Positions 9,072 to 18,882 are shown, counted from the first letter of the stretch. The stretch is DNA of 64,000 bases from Cerasicoccus frondis (GCA_031296915.1 JAVDPC010000003.1:141246-205245), one strand, 5' to 3'. Program-made: numbers and translations. The notes: generated by a model from the letters alone, not told the origin.

Positions 9072-10179
9072 TGAAAAGTTGATCTATTAGAGAAGTCATG
9101 GCGTACTCGCAACTGTAGTCTGTCACGAAATTTTGCTTCGCAACCGAACCTACAGTTGGTGGGGACAACTGACTCAGTGCCTTGTAGTCTATCTCTTTGA
9201 GCGGAAGTTCAGGTTGCTGGGTCTTCATTTCCACGATTTGTTTCATCTCTGGTGGAAACCATACTTCCAAGCCCGCTGCCCAGTATTCAAACAGCTTATT
9301 GGGCGCGTTGTAGACAAAGTTAACGGTATTGCCCTTATAAAGGATCAGACCGATGTCGTAGCGGCGTAGTTGTTCGGGTAGCTCCTCATAATCCCAGCCT
9401 TGTGGGTGCGACTCGATGTTAGGAAATTTCTTGTCCTCCAACCATTTCCAGACCGATTCATCGACATTGAATCCGCTGATGGTGAGGCTGAGTTGAGTAG
9501 GGAAACGGGCGACCCATTCCACCGCCTCCCGAATAAATGTATCGTGAAAAGAGGCTGAGCCGAGATAAAGTAGTTTCAGGGGGCCCTCTTGCGAATGGCG
9601 CACAGACTGCCTTCGCCATGAACGCGGAGGGTAATTAGGCCAAGTTTGGAATTTTTGATGAGCAATGTGCGGAATGTCCTTCTTGAGAAACTCTAAACGG
9701 TTTTCGTTGGTCTGGGAAATCCACTCTGCGCGTTGAAATAAGTCCTTTTTCTCCGCTGTATGTCCCCATTTGACGACACGCATACCTGGGCGATCATAGT
9801 CTTTGGGCGCGTAATACTCGTGATGGTGGATGAAGAGTCGTGCTTTGCCGCCAAGAATCCGATAATAAAACCACACTGCCAAGGCTGAGTGTGGTTCGAT
9901 CGATATGATTACTTCGGTTTGCGCTTTTTTCAGCCCCCGGGCGCAAGACCAGTGCCACTGAATGCAACGGATGAGACGACGCACGGCATTGTCCGATGGG
10001 TTAACAAAGTCTGGGCGTCGGATCGTGACCTTTTCGCAGGCAAAGGGGGGACGATGTTTGCGGTTTTCACTGCTCCAAACCGTTAATTCGACATCATCGC
10101 GAGAGGCGAGTGCGCGAATCGTATTCACTGCCGGTGGGTAATATTCCAGCGGCAAAATATGCACATAGGCTATTTTCAT
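9064..10179 (-). CDS. Glycosyltransferase, GT-B fold (GT4-like)
   Basis: The 371-residue protein starts MKIAYVHILPLEYYPP, a typical first beta strand and donor/acceptor loop of GT-B enzymes, and has VIISIEPHSALAVW and RLFIHHHEYYAP in the first domain. The second domain has LLYLGSASFHDTF and NKLFEYWAAGLEVWFP, the latter in the place of the usual E-x7-E motif but with only its first glutamate clearly kept. It overlaps both neighbours by a few bases (4 bp with the gene before it, 8 bp with the one after it), which points to one operon. Acceptor and donor are unknown. Confidence 0.82.
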   Translation of the reverse strand: MKIAYVHILPLEYYPPAVNTIRALASRDDVELTVWSSENRKHRPPFACEKVTIRRPDFVNPSDNAVRRLIRCIQWHWSCARGLKKAQTEVIISIEPHSALAVWFYYRILGGKARLFIHHHEYYAPKDYDRPGMRVVKWGHTAEKKDLFQRAEWISQTNENRLEFLKKDIPHIAHQKFQTWPNYPPRSWRRQSVRHSQEGPLKLLYLGSASFHDTFIREAVEWVARFPTQLSLTISGFNVDESVWKWLEDKKFPNIESHPQGWDYEELPEQLRRYDIGLILYKGNTVNFVYNAPNKLFEYWAAGLEVWFPPEMKQIVEMKTQQPELPLKEIDYKALSQLSPPTVGSVAKQNFVTDYSCEYAMTSLIDQLFNE

Positions 10180-11201
10180 GCGCGATGGGGGAGGGCGCCG
10201 GTTTCCGAGAGCAGTTGTGAGAGAATGGAGCGGTAGTCGCGTTGGTCACGCTTCACTCTGGCTGATCCCGCTGTGGCGATTGCGGCCAGCTTGTCCGGGC
10301 GCTGGAGTAAGTCGGCTATTTGCTGGGCTAATTGTTCGTGATCCGTAAAGAAAAGCGCTTCGTCTTCATTGAAAAAGGTACGGGTTTCCTCATTGGCTTC
10401 CGTGGCCAGGATACTGCCACAAGCCGGAATTTCGAAGGTCCGTGTCGTGTGAAGCTCGGGGAAGCGCTTGGAGACTAGCCCGAGGCCAATCCAGGAATTT
10501 GAAATGAATTCTGCGTAATCATCTCCGTAGACCGCAGAGCCTATAAACTTAAAGTGTGGCGTGTTTGCGTGTCGCTGGCAAAAAGGTTCCCAGTTGACGC
10601 CTGCGACACGCAGGGGGACACCGGCTTTTAGGAGCGCGTCTGCGCATCGTTCGCGGTCTGGCTCGCACAACCCAATAAACGCCGCCTCGGCGCGTTTACT
10701 GGCGAGGTCAGTCCTGGGGTAATGGACCTTTGAGTCGTAAGCTTGAGTGGTGAAGATCAGCCGTTCGCGAGGCATCCACCGCGTGTAGTGCTCTGCTTCA
10801 AATGTTTTCGTCGTAATCGCCCAGTCATAGTATTGTAGGGACTGGTTGAACGCTTTGGAGCGATTGGTGTGAAACGCGGTGTCGGGAGTGTAATGAATTA
10901 AGTTTCCCGTTTGCTTCCGCATTGCGCGCGTTGTTGCAAGGGAAAGGTTGGCGGCTTTATCTACCCAGATGATGTCTTGATTGGGCTTTAGTTCCTGCTG
11001 CACCAGTTTGTTCGTCTGGCTAATGACCGGGCCAAATTTCAACCTGAATGAGAGCGTCTTGGCCCAGCGGGGCGCCTGTAGGTAGGGCGTGTGTGTATCG
11101 ATCCAGGTCCATTCCCAATCTGGCGTCAATGCCTTGAGCACGTCCGCCCGCATGCGTGAAGTGGCTCCAGGCGTCAGGATGCCGATGTAAGTGGCTTTCA
11201 T
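10176..11201 (-). CDS. CgeB-type glycosyltransferase family 1 protein
   Basis: The protein has 341 residues from the ATG at 11201. That start was preferred over an upstream one at 11246 because it places MKATYIGIL, a first beta strand, at the N terminus, avoids overlap with the preceding gene, and has a weak GGGAGAG about 12 nt upstream. The C-terminal region HTTRTFEIPACGSILATE followed by EDEALFFTDHEQLAQQI is typical of the Glyco_trans_1_2/CgeB group. It overlaps the next gene by 4 bp. It presumably adds one sugar to the repeat unit; the specificity cannot be read. Confidence 0.83.
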   Translation of the reverse strand: MKATYIGILTPGATSRMRADVLKALTPDWEWTWIDTHTPYLQAPRWAKTLSFRLKFGPVISQTNKLVQQELKPNQDIIWVDKAANLSLATTRAMRKQTGNLIHYTPDTAFHTNRSKAFNQSLQYYDWAITTKTFEAEHYTRWMPRERLIFTTQAYDSKVHYPRTDLASKRAEAAFIGLCEPDRERCADALLKAGVPLRVAGVNWEPFCQRHANTPHFKFIGSAVYGDDYAEFISNSWIGLGLVSKRFPELHTTRTFEIPACGSILATEANEETRTFFNEDEALFFTDHEQLAQQIADLLQRPDKLAAIATAGSARVKRDQRDYRSILSQLLSETGALPHRA

Positions 11202-11202
11202 A

Positions 11203-12339
11203 CTAACCAGTTCTCTCCCGAATGTAATCAGCCAAATTAGAGCCAACGGCTTCCCATGTAAACTGCTGTAGCGCCATAGCGCGTGCAGCTTGTCGCATGC
11301 GTTGATAGCACTCGGTGTCTTGGATGAGCGTTTCGATGGCGGCTAGAAGTTCATTGGGCTCAACTGGTGGGTCGAGCAATAGGCCGGTTTGTCCGTCGGT
11401 GACCAAGCCTGGGATGCCAAATTTACGAACGCTGATAGATGGACAACCAAAATATGCGGCTTCAGTCAGGACGAGGGGACTGGTGTCCTCTCGCGTGGGG
11501 TGAATGAGCAGGAAGGCGTTGGCCAAAATGTTTTCGAAGCGCGCTAATTCATCAGCGTTGTCTGGGCGAAGTTTGCCTTCAAATGTTATTTCTGGAATGG
11601 ATCGCCACGATTCATCTGCTGGTTCACCGCCGATGATGTGCCAGCGGATTTTGGGATGACGCCGGCGTAACTCCTTGAACGCAGTCAGTAGGATATCGCC
11701 CCCTTTCTGCTCGAACTTCATGGCGATCGTGACCAAGTTCAGGGATTCTCCATCCCAAGAGTCGCTTTCGGGGGGGGGGATGACGCCGCCTCTGCCCAAC
11801 GCTACGTAATGGTCGCCAGTTAGCTGGTAAGCCTTGCGCGCCTCATCCAGACCCCATTGAGATTCAAAAAATACACCCGAGGCATTTTCGAGAAATGCCG
11901 CTTCTTCCGCCCAAATACGCTGCAGGTCTTGTTGGCAAAAGTCTGCTGGCTTGAAGGTATTGTGGAAGAATGTGTGAAAGACGACGTCCAGGTAGACAAA
12001 GTAGGGAACGCTTGGCTTACAGCGACTCCACCTGGTTGCAGAACGAAAGAAAACGGCTTGATGGCCGTTTTCGATCTTCGCGTTTATGCGGTCGGCGTTT
12101 TCATCCAACTTGGTTGGTGAAAAGTAGGCGAATTTTCCCGGCTGGTGTAAGACCTTGCGCTTAAATTGCGACCAACGTTGTTCGAGGAGAGAGGCCTTGG
12201 GAGTAATTACGATCGGATCGACTGTAGCCAGTCGCGCTTTGAGCTGGGCAAAACAGTGCCAGTTTACAGCAAAGGAACCCCCACCGGATGGGGTTATCGC
12301 CAAATCCGTTACGTAAGCAATGCGTCTTTGCTCTGTCAT
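11203..12339 (-). CDS. GT4-family glycosyltransferase
   Basis: The 378-residue protein has a GT-B fold with GGGSFAVNWHCFAQL near residue 18, VTIAMKFEQKGGDILL at the start of the second domain and THPTREDTSPLVLTEAAYFGCPSI-type E-x7-E motif near residue 290 (key part REDTSPLVLTEAA). The coding strand contains a run of ten C residues (minus strand of 11770-11779) that encodes three prolines in VIPPPESD, the joint between the two domains; slippage there would shift the frame in the middle of the protein. It lies 10 bp after the upstream GT2 gene. Confidence 0.87.
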   Translation of the reverse strand: MTEQRRIAYVTDLAITPSGGGSFAVNWHCFAQLKARLATVDPIVITPKASLLEQRWSQFKRKVLHQPGKFAYFSPTKLDENADRINAKIENGHQAVFFRSATRWSRCKPSVPYFVYLDVVFHTFFHNTFKPADFCQQDLQRIWAEEAAFLENASGVFFESQWGLDEARKAYQLTGDHYVALGRGGVIPPPESDSWDGESLNLVTIAMKFEQKGGDILLTAFKELRRRHPKIRWHIIGGEPADESWRSIPEITFEGKLRPDNADELARFENILANAFLLIHPTREDTSPLVLTEAAYFGCPSISVRKFGIPGLVTDGQTGLLLDPPVEPNELLAAIETLIQDTECYQRMRQAARAMALQQFTWEAVGSNLADYIRERTG

Positions 12340-12349
12340 CGATGTGTTC

Positions 12350-13360
12350 TTAAGCGCTGCGCCGTTCTATCCGCTCAACGCGCTTGTTTTCCTTGCGCTT
12401 TAGCATGGAGGACCAGCCGTAACGATAGGCGCAGGTTTGCAGGCGTCGGACATTTTTCCAGCCCAGGACTGGCAGGAGCAGGTTAAGTGCGCGTCCGCCT
12501 TGTAAAGCCAGCTTGCTACCGCCAAGCTCTTGCACGGCCTTTTCCGTTTGTTGGCTTAAATCCGGGTATTCTGGGAAAAAATGATAAAGCCACATCTGGT
12601 AGCGGTCAGCACAGATTTGACGGATGCGTTCGCTGTTCTCCCTCGCCAGCAATTGATCGCATCCCAGCTTTGTGGTCAGAAAAGCTGAGTCCATTGCCTT
12701 GCGACTGCGAGACCCACTGAGTGAAGGAGTGGTCGTTTTACGGTAGGCATAAAGCGCGTTTTCTGCCCAACGTGTTCCTTTGGAGGCGAGCAGAAGACGG
12801 ATGCTGAAGTCGAAGTCATTGTTTAGACTTAGTTTCGGGTTCCAGCCGCCGGCGCGTGAAATGATTTCCTGAGGGATCAGCCATTTCCAGCCGCCCATCA
12901 TGCCCTCATTCTGCGTGAGTGACTCGACGAACCACTCGACCGGATCCTGGAAGTCTCTATTCGTGCTTTCAGCCCGTGTGGTAGCAGATTGCCAGTCTTC
13001 GACAAAGTAACCCCAGGCGCAATCAGCCAGAAGCTCTTTGCTTCCGTGAATCGCAGCGAGTTGAGATTCCAGATGGTTGGGCGAGAGCGCATCGTCGGCA
13101 TCGAGAAATTTTACATAATCACCCTTTGCCTCGCTGATGCCTCGATTTGCGGCGGCGGACTGACCGCCGTTCTCCTGCCTGATTAGCCGAATGCGAGAAT
13201 CCTTGATCGCGGTAACGACATCAGCAGTGTTGTCGCTGGAACCATCGTCAATGACGATTATCTCCAGGTCTTGATGGGTTTGCGCAATGGCGGACTCCAA
13301 AGATGCCTCAATCCAAGCTTCGGCATTGTAGGCTGGTGTGATGATCGAGATCAGGGCCAT
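12350..13360 (-). CDS. GT2-family glycosyltransferase
   Basis: The GT-A catalytic domain occupies about residues 1-220: SIITPAYNAEAWIEASL at the N terminus, IIVIDDGSSDNT, GISEAKGDYVKFLDADD carrying the DxD-type metal site, and GGWNPKLSLNNDFDFSIRL toward the acceptor region. The remaining 110 residues are helical and basic at the end (RKENKRVERIERR). It should use a nucleotide-sugar donor to extend the repeat unit at the cytoplasmic side. It is 14 bp from the upstream GT2 gene and in the same direction. Confidence 0.9.
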   Translation of the reverse strand: MALISIITPAYNAEAWIEASLESAIAQTHQDLEIIVIDDGSSDNTADVVTAIKDSRIRLIRQENGGQSAAANRGISEAKGDYVKFLDADDALSPNHLESQLAAIHGSKELLADCAWGYFVEDWQSATTRAESTNRDFQDPVEWFVESLTQNEGMMGGWKWLIPQEIISRAGGWNPKLSLNNDFDFSIRLLLASKGTRWAENALYAYRKTTTPSLSGSRSRKAMDSAFLTTKLGCDQLLARENSERIRQICADRYQMWLYHFFPEYPDLSQQTEKAVQELGGSKLALQGGRALNLLLPVLGWKNVRRLQTCAYRYGWSSMLKRKENKRVERIERRSA

Positions 13361-13374
13361 TGATCGAAGCTGGG

Positions 13375-14265
13375 TTATCCCTTCGGGTAACCTTTGAATC
13401 CCTGGAGCAGCTCGGGAAATGTCAGGCCCGAGTCTTGGAATGTTTTCCAGGCAATTCCGGGAGATTTACGCTTGAGCATCATGGAAAGCAGGCGGCGAGC
13501 ATGAGTTTGTCGAATCCGTTGTGCGATGCGCTTTTTTTCGGAGTCGTTGAGATGCTGGGTGGCTTCCAGGGTCTCAATTTCCAAGTTATTACGAATGTTG
13601 AGCACTTGTGGCGTTTTGAGCTCAAGCCGCATCTGCTGTCCCTCGTGCTGGCGCCACCAGACCAATGCAGGTGGCAGGCTGACCAAGGGCCAACGTTCGG
13701 TCAGTTTATACCAAAGCTCTGTGTCCCCAATAAATTGTCGACCACTGAATCCACCGACTTCAGTAAATGCGTCGTTGCGAATGATGGCAGCTGTTGGGCC
13801 AACGCCGAAGAGGCTTGATCCGTTAAAGTGTGCGCGCATGGCGTCACCGGCACTGGTGTAGAATGGGAAGGGTTGAGGGAGATCTATTTTATTAATTGAT
13901 AAGGCCAGAGCGGCCTCAGGAAAGCGCTCCATGGCATTGACCATGACCTCCAGCGTATGTGGATAGACGAGGTCGTCGGCGTCTACATACTTGATGTATT
14001 TGCCGCGTGCTTTTGCCGCGGCGGCATTACGGTTTCCGTAGTCGCCTAAATTTTCTGGATTCTTATATGCGTGGATTCGGGAATCAGCTTTAGCTAGCTC
14101 GCACGCTATCTGGTAAGATTTATCTTTCGAGCAATCATCGACCAATATCAGTTCATAATCTTGGTAGGTGGAGTTGAGGATGCTTTCGACAGTTTCCTGC
14201 AGAATATGCTCACGGTTGTAAATCGTGACCAAAACGGAAACCGTTGGAGTCTTGTGCGCGCTCAT
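13375..14265 (-). CDS. GT2-family glycosyltransferase
   Basis: This 296-residue GT-A enzyme shows SVLVTIYNREHILQETVES, LILVDDCSKDKS, GKYIKYVDADD and GGFSGRQFIGDTELWYKL in the expected order. The length is typical for single-domain GT2 enzymes in capsule and exopolysaccharide loci. It is a distant relative of the gene immediately downstream, and a local duplication is possible. Neighbours on both sides are transcribed in the same direction with gaps of 14 and 26 bp. Confidence 0.9.
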   Translation of the reverse strand: MSAHKTPTVSVLVTIYNREHILQETVESILNSTYQDYELILVDDCSKDKSYQIACELAKADSRIHAYKNPENLGDYGNRNAAAAKARGKYIKYVDADDLVYPHTLEVMVNAMERFPEAALALSINKIDLPQPFPFYTSAGDAMRAHFNGSSLFGVGPTAAIIRNDAFTEVGGFSGRQFIGDTELWYKLTERWPLVSLPPALVWWRQHEGQQMRLELKTPQVLNIRNNLEIETLEATQHLNDSEKKRIAQRIRQTHARRLLSMMLKRKSPGIAWKTFQDSGLTFPELLQGFKGYPKG

Positions 14266-14291
14266 GTGACCAATTGCGGGTGAAGAATGGC

Positions 14292-15224
14292 TTATTTATC
14301 CGACAGCTTGGGTGGCTGATAATGAAACTGCTTTGCGTCTTGCGCGAATCGTTCGCCTAGTTGTTCGACCAATTCTTTGGTTAGCAGGTTGTGCGGTTTC
14401 AGTTTACTGGAATAATCGACGAGCTCACTGGAAACTAATGCGGACAATTTACTATCGGGGGGAAGAGACTGTTTCGCTGGTTTTGAGTCTGCATTGTGGA
14501 GGCGAGCGAGCTCAATGTTGGGCATGTTTATCGCGTTCTCAAATTGAGTGACGTCATGGTTCAAGTCCTCAACTTTAAGGACCCATTGAAATTGGTATTT
14601 GCCTAAAAATGAATGTTGGGGAAGCCAGTGGGCATCGAGCTCCCTGTTCGGAGTTAGGCTGAGGTACTCGACAAAGTCCTGAAAGCTGATGCCCTCATGA
14701 TAAGGTATGGCAGGGTCCATGGGCATCTTGATCTCTTGGCCCATTGTCTTCCAAATATACGTACCAGTGCGATTCACTTGATGCCCCTTTCGCCGGTATA
14801 TCGCTTCCATGACGTCGGCCTTGGGGGGATTGAATGGTTCGCGTACAAATTTATCAATATAACCCGATACGATACGTGACCAGGGATTTCGGACAACCAC
14901 CATACGTTGGTAATGGTGGATCGCATGTTTCGCCTGTCGTCTGTCGGTGTGAAGCAATGTGTAGTTTTTATCTACGTGTGCATGGGCTTCGGAAATGTCT
15001 TTAAAATCAATGTCCTCCCCTAGGCTATGGATAAACCAGTGCTTGAGACTTGTGCAGGCGACTTTCGGAATTGGGCAATAAATGAAGTGGTGCTTGGGGT
15101 TAATGAGCCAAGTTTGATACGGCCACAGTGTGTTCGGGCAGATCGCTAAACGAAGCTGGTTGCGCATGCTTTTGCTCATACACTTCCCAGCAGCTTTAAT
15201 TGCTATAGATCGGATATTGCCCAT
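14292..15224 (-). CDS. Carbohydrate sulfotransferase (Sulfotransfer_2 family)
   Basis: The 310-residue protein has both PAPS-binding elements of the family: the 5'-phosphosulfate loop PKVACTS at residues 53-59 and the 3'-phosphate motif RNPWSR at 112-117 followed by SGY. It has no signal peptide, so sulfation would occur in the cytoplasm before export, using 3'-phosphoadenylyl sulfate. The position among glycosyltransferase genes implies that a sugar of the polysaccharide is sulfated. An alternative with other Sulfotransfer_2-like acceptors cannot be excluded, but the motif match is strong. Confidence 0.85.
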   Translation of the reverse strand: MGNIRSIAIKAAGKCMSKSMRNQLRLAICPNTLWPYQTWLINPKHHFIYCPIPKVACTSLKHWFIHSLGEDIDFKDISEAHAHVDKNYTLLHTDRRQAKHAIHHYQRMVVVRNPWSRIVSGYIDKFVREPFNPPKADVMEAIYRRKGHQVNRTGTYIWKTMGQEIKMPMDPAIPYHEGISFQDFVEYLSLTPNRELDAHWLPQHSFLGKYQFQWVLKVEDLNHDVTQFENAINMPNIELARLHNADSKPAKQSLPPDSKLSALVSSELVDYSSKLKPHNLLTKELVEQLGERFAQDAKQFHYQPPKLSDK

Positions 15225-15241
15225 GTCGATGCTTGCTGAAT

Positions 15242-16114
15242 CTAAGAATTTTTGTTGGCGCCTCTACCTTGTCGAAACGCGGCCCGAAAACCTAACTTGC
15301 GATACTCTGATAGCGTGAGGTGACGACGGAAGAATGCATGGTAAACCAACCTGCGGATTGGCGATTTAATGCGTTCAAAAAATTCGACTCCGTAATGATA
15401 TAGATACCATTTACGAAGAAAAAAGCACCTGACGCTTGGATCATATTCACGAATGTGTCGGGTTACAATCATATGGGGCGTTTCCGGGCAGTCGTCCTGA
15501 CTGGTCTTGTTTGAGTCCGTGAAATAGAATGTGCCGAATACCAAATCCGATTCACAGACTGAGAATTTCGACAATGCCCGGAGGATGAACCAGTAATCCA
15601 TCGCGAAATGTAGCTCCTCAGGAAAGGGCCCCGTGGCTTCTTGAACTTCTCTGCGGTAAAAGTAGGAAACCGGGTTTAGTGGAAATCGATATTTGTAATA
15701 CTGCAGACAACGTCGGTAATCTTTCACTGGCTTGGTCAGTCCTACTGCCTCACTGCCTTCTCGACGGTCATATAAGTTGCCAATAACGAGGCCGTGTTCC
15801 GGCGCCGCCTTAAACATTGCTCTGACGTGCTGAAAAACGTTGGCCTCGAACCAGTCGTCTGCATTCAGGTAGACAATGACATCACCAGTAGACAGAGCAA
15901 AAGCTTTATTCATCGCGTCCGATTGACCGCGATCTTTTTCGGAAATCCATTTGATGTGTTGATGCCGCTCCAGTATCTGCACCGTACCATCTGTTGAGCC
16001 GCCATCCACAACAATGTGCTCGAAGTCTGGATCATCTTGGATCAGTACGCTTTGGATCGCGCGCTCAAGATATCGCTCTGCATTGTACGATGGTGTGAGG
16101 ACGGATATCTTCAT
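15242..16114 (-). CDS. GT2-family glycosyltransferase
   Basis: This 290-residue GT-A enzyme begins KISVLTPSYNAERYLERAI and carries HIVVDGGSTDGT, SGDVIVYLNADDWFE and ELHFAMDYWFILRAL, a pattern of the WcaA/WcaE-like GT2 group. The C-terminal part is basic. The preceding gene ends one base upstream of its start, so translation is probably coupled. Donor and acceptor are unknown. Confidence 0.9.
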   Translation of the reverse strand: MKISVLTPSYNAERYLERAIQSVLIQDDPDFEHIVVDGGSTDGTVQILERHQHIKWISEKDRGQSDAMNKAFALSTGDVIVYLNADDWFEANVFQHVRAMFKAAPEHGLVIGNLYDRREGSEAVGLTKPVKDYRRCLQYYKYRFPLNPVSYFYRREVQEATGPFPEELHFAMDYWFILRALSKFSVCESDLVFGTFYFTDSNKTSQDDCPETPHMIVTRHIREYDPSVRCFFLRKWYLYHYGVEFFERIKSPIRRLVYHAFFRRHLTLSEYRKLGFRAAFRQGRGANKNS

Positions 16115-17515
16115 TTAATCCAATGCGTTTTCAAGCTGAGTGAGGGCTGCTTTGGTGATCTGACTCCATTGGTATTTTTGTTCAACCAACTTTCTTGCGT
16201 TTATCCCTAGGGATTCTCTCAAGGATTTATTTTGAATTAAGTTCAGGATCGCGCTCGCCATTGACTCGGAGCTCTCGGCCAGAATTAAATCCGTCTCAGG
16301 TGTGACCTCCAATCCCTCTGCGCCAATACTGGTCGAAATGACTGGCTTACCCATGCTCATGGCTTCGAGAATTTTGAGTCGTGTGCCTCCTCCGTACTGT
16401 AAGGGAACGGCGAAAATATCTGCATCTTCAAAGTATGGACGCATGTCGGGGGGATCTGAAATGACCTCCAACCAATCTCGACCATTCTGCAAATGAGCCC
16501 ACTCTGCTTTTGCATTTCTTCCGGCCAAGCGAAGTCGGCAGTGGGGCGAGTGATGGTGAACAAGCGGCATGATTTCCTCTACCAATAGCTTGCCTGCTTG
16601 TTGGTTGGGGCCGTAGCTAGCGCTTCCCGTGAACAGGATGAGTGGAGATTCGCTATTCGGAGCCACCTTGAAAGTGTGGAAGCAATCGGTGTCGACTCCA
16701 TTGGGGGCAACGAAAATTTTTTCTTCGCACTCGGGCTCCAAATTGACGAGTCCTTGGCGGTCGATTTTCGAGCAACAGAAGGTAAGCTTGCATTCTCGCA
16801 GCATTTGGCTCTCCCAATAGCGAAGCATGTCAGATTCTAACGTTCCCCATGCTCGGGCTAGCGGAGTTTTGTATTTTCCTGCGGTTCGCTCTTGGAGCTC
16901 CCATTCGTTGTTATGCGCATTGCATACCACTGGCGCTTCGGGAAGGCTGTTTCGCAAGACTTTGACTAATGGATAGAGGTAGGAAAATTCCATCCAGATT
17001 AGATCGAACGGCTTAGAGCGGTGTTCCTGCTCAATTTCCGGCAACAGGCACTCTAGTTGCTCAAGATAGATCAGGCCGAGTGTTGGGAACAGTTGCTGCT
17101 TATGCCATATTCCACGTGCGCGCTTAAGCAATAGATGTGCATAGAGGCGATGGAAGGTGGACAGCTCTTCTTTTTCAGAACGAGCCACGCAGTTGCCCAT
17201 CCCGGGGATAATGAGCCGCTTTCCGTGATCCAGGTTGGAAGCAGTGAACGCTTGCATGGCCCGACTGAAACCTGAGCGTCCTTGTTTCGCTTGCTGAGCT
17301 TCGAGATTGTAATCTGGTGGTGGTGACAGGAATCGGGTGGGGGATTCAGGTGGCGAAAACCAGTCTGGAAAATTGGCGTGAGAGGTAACGGATAGTATGG
17401 CTGTGGTGACCGTATGCCGGGAGGCCAAGGCGCGGGTAAAATGCAGGCTGCGAGTACAGCCGCCACCACCAGTTGGGTCCGGAGCCTGAGGCATTATCTG
17501 TAAGATTTTCATCAC
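16115..17515 (-). CDS. GT4-family glycosyltransferase (paralogue set, member 1)
   Basis: The protein has 466 residues. Landmarks are GGGGCTRSLHFTRALA near the N terminus, VCNAHNNEWELQERTAG in the middle, FVAPNGVDTDCF, LILFTGSASYGPNQQA and the donor-binding KILEAMSMGKPVISTSIGAEGL. The order and wording of these blocks is shared with the two genes at 17512-18882 and 20006-21607, so the three are paralogues. The start overlaps the preceding stop by 4 bp. Paralogues next to each other probably add related sugars or act on similar acceptors. Confidence 0.9.
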   Translation of the reverse strand: MMKILQIMPQAPDPTGGGGCTRSLHFTRALASRHTVTTAILSVTSHANFPDWFSPPESPTRFLSPPPDYNLEAQQAKQGRSGFSRAMQAFTASNLDHGKRLIIPGMGNCVARSEKEELSTFHRLYAHLLLKRARGIWHKQQLFPTLGLIYLEQLECLLPEIEQEHRSKPFDLIWMEFSYLYPLVKVLRNSLPEAPVVCNAHNNEWELQERTAGKYKTPLARAWGTLESDMLRYWESQMLRECKLTFCCSKIDRQGLVNLEPECEEKIFVAPNGVDTDCFHTFKVAPNSESPLILFTGSASYGPNQQAGKLLVEEIMPLVHHHSPHCRLRLAGRNAKAEWAHLQNGRDWLEVISDPPDMRPYFEDADIFAVPLQYGGGTRLKILEAMSMGKPVISTSIGAEGLEVTPETDLILAESSESMASAILNLIQNKSLRESLGINARKLVEQKYQWSQITKAALTQLENALD

Positions 17516-18882
17516 AAAGCCTTGGCAAGCTTGCCTACTGCGGCCTCCCTAATTGCTGGCCAGGAGTAGTTGCTTCGAGCCCAGTTTTGACCTTTGCTGG
17601 CGAGCTTCTTTGCCTTCGCTTGGTCTTCTAAGAGCTCGATGACACTTTCGGCGAAAGCGTTTGGTGAATCTGCAATCAATAAGTGTTCACCCGATTCATA
17701 AGGGACGCCCTCAGCTCCAATGCTGGTCGATACGACCGCACGACCAATTGATAGTGCTTCGAGTATTTTAAGTCTGGTGCCACCGCCAATGCGAAGTGGG
17801 ACAACTACCACCGCAGCCTGATCAAAGACCGGTCGTATATCTTCTGGGTCAGATATGACGACAATGTGAGAGGCAACTTTTTCCGGCGGGAATGCTTTCG
17901 CTGCACGTCGCCCCGCAATGATGAATTCACAGTTTGGTATTTTTTTACGAATCAACGGAAGGATGTCAGATAGGAAGTAGTCGGCCGCATCTTTATTGGC
18001 GTGGTAGTCCATTGTGCCGGTAAAAAGAACTCTTGGTTGATCGAGCTGCTGCAGTTCGCGTGGCGAAAAATAATCGATGTCGACTCCGTTTGGCGCAACC
18101 TGGTAGCTTCCGTCCGGGCTTACTGTTTTGGCCGTAAGCATATCTTTTTCTGAACAAGTTAGAACGAGGTCACAGTCGCTAAAAGCGCGAGCCTCCCAAT
18201 GCTCCAAGAGTTTTTTCTGAATCTCGTTGTGGCGTTTTGCCTGTTTATCATTCTGGGCCAGTCGCTGGTAAATCACTGATTCAATATTGTGCGCATTGCA
18301 GACAATGAATGGGCGATTGGAAAATTGGATCCGACTAGGAATTAATGGATAAGTAAAGGAGTGCTCGAAAAAGACTAAATCAATAGTCTGGCTTGCAGTT
18401 AGGGATGCGATTGTTCCCTGTATGTCGCTGAAACTGCGGTTGATATAGTGAGTCGTTGAGGGGGGGGGAGATTTGCCCACTAAGGCGGCTAGCTCCGTTT
18501 GTAGGAGCCAAGACATGAGTTTGTGAGTTAGACGCTGTCCTGATTTTTCGAGCCTTGTTTGATAGTAGTAGAGGTAGCGGTCGAGAAAATTGATCCAGTG
18601 GTTCTTCTGGGGCTGAAAGATGGACTGGATTGTTTGCAACGCACTGCGCCAACGTCCGCTTGAGGCAGAAATTTGCTTAGCTGCCGGCGCGATGATTTTA
18701 CGGCAATGCGAAGACAGGGAATCGTAAGTAGCTTGGTCGGAAATTGGGGTTAGAATCACCAGCGTCAGTTCGAAACGTTGTGCGAGTTCCCAGAAAAAAT
18801 GATAGCTGCGGACTTGTCCTCCGGTTCCGACTGGTCGGGGAATTTCGGGGCAGATCATCAGTGCTTTCTTTTTCTGGCTCAC
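17512..18882 (-). CDS. GT4-family glycosyltransferase (paralogue set, member 2)
   Basis: This 456-residue enzyme has VGTGGQVRSYHFFWELA, VCNAHNIESVIYQRLA, QVAPNGVDIDYF, RVLFTGTMDYHANKDA and KILEALSIGRAVVSTSIGAE in the same order as its two paralogues. The GT-B fold and E-x7-E motif support a retaining glycosyltransferase. A run of nine C residues on the coding strand (18460-18468) encodes prolines near residue 140. It overlaps both flanking genes by 4 bp. Confidence 0.9.
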   Translation of the reverse strand: MSQKKKALMICPEIPRPVGTGGQVRSYHFFWELAQRFELTLVILTPISDQATYDSLSSHCRKIIAPAAKQISASSGRWRSALQTIQSIFQPQKNHWINFLDRYLYYYQTRLEKSGQRLTHKLMSWLLQTELAALVGKSPPPSTTHYINRSFSDIQGTIASLTASQTIDLVFFEHSFTYPLIPSRIQFSNRPFIVCNAHNIESVIYQRLAQNDKQAKRHNEIQKKLLEHWEARAFSDCDLVLTCSEKDMLTAKTVSPDGSYQVAPNGVDIDYFSPRELQQLDQPRVLFTGTMDYHANKDAADYFLSDILPLIRKKIPNCEFIIAGRRAAKAFPPEKVASHIVVISDPEDIRPVFDQAAVVVVPLRIGGGTRLKILEALSIGRAVVSTSIGAEGVPYESGEHLLIADSPNAFAESVIELLEDQAKAKKLASKGQNWARSNYSWPAIREAAVGKLAKAL

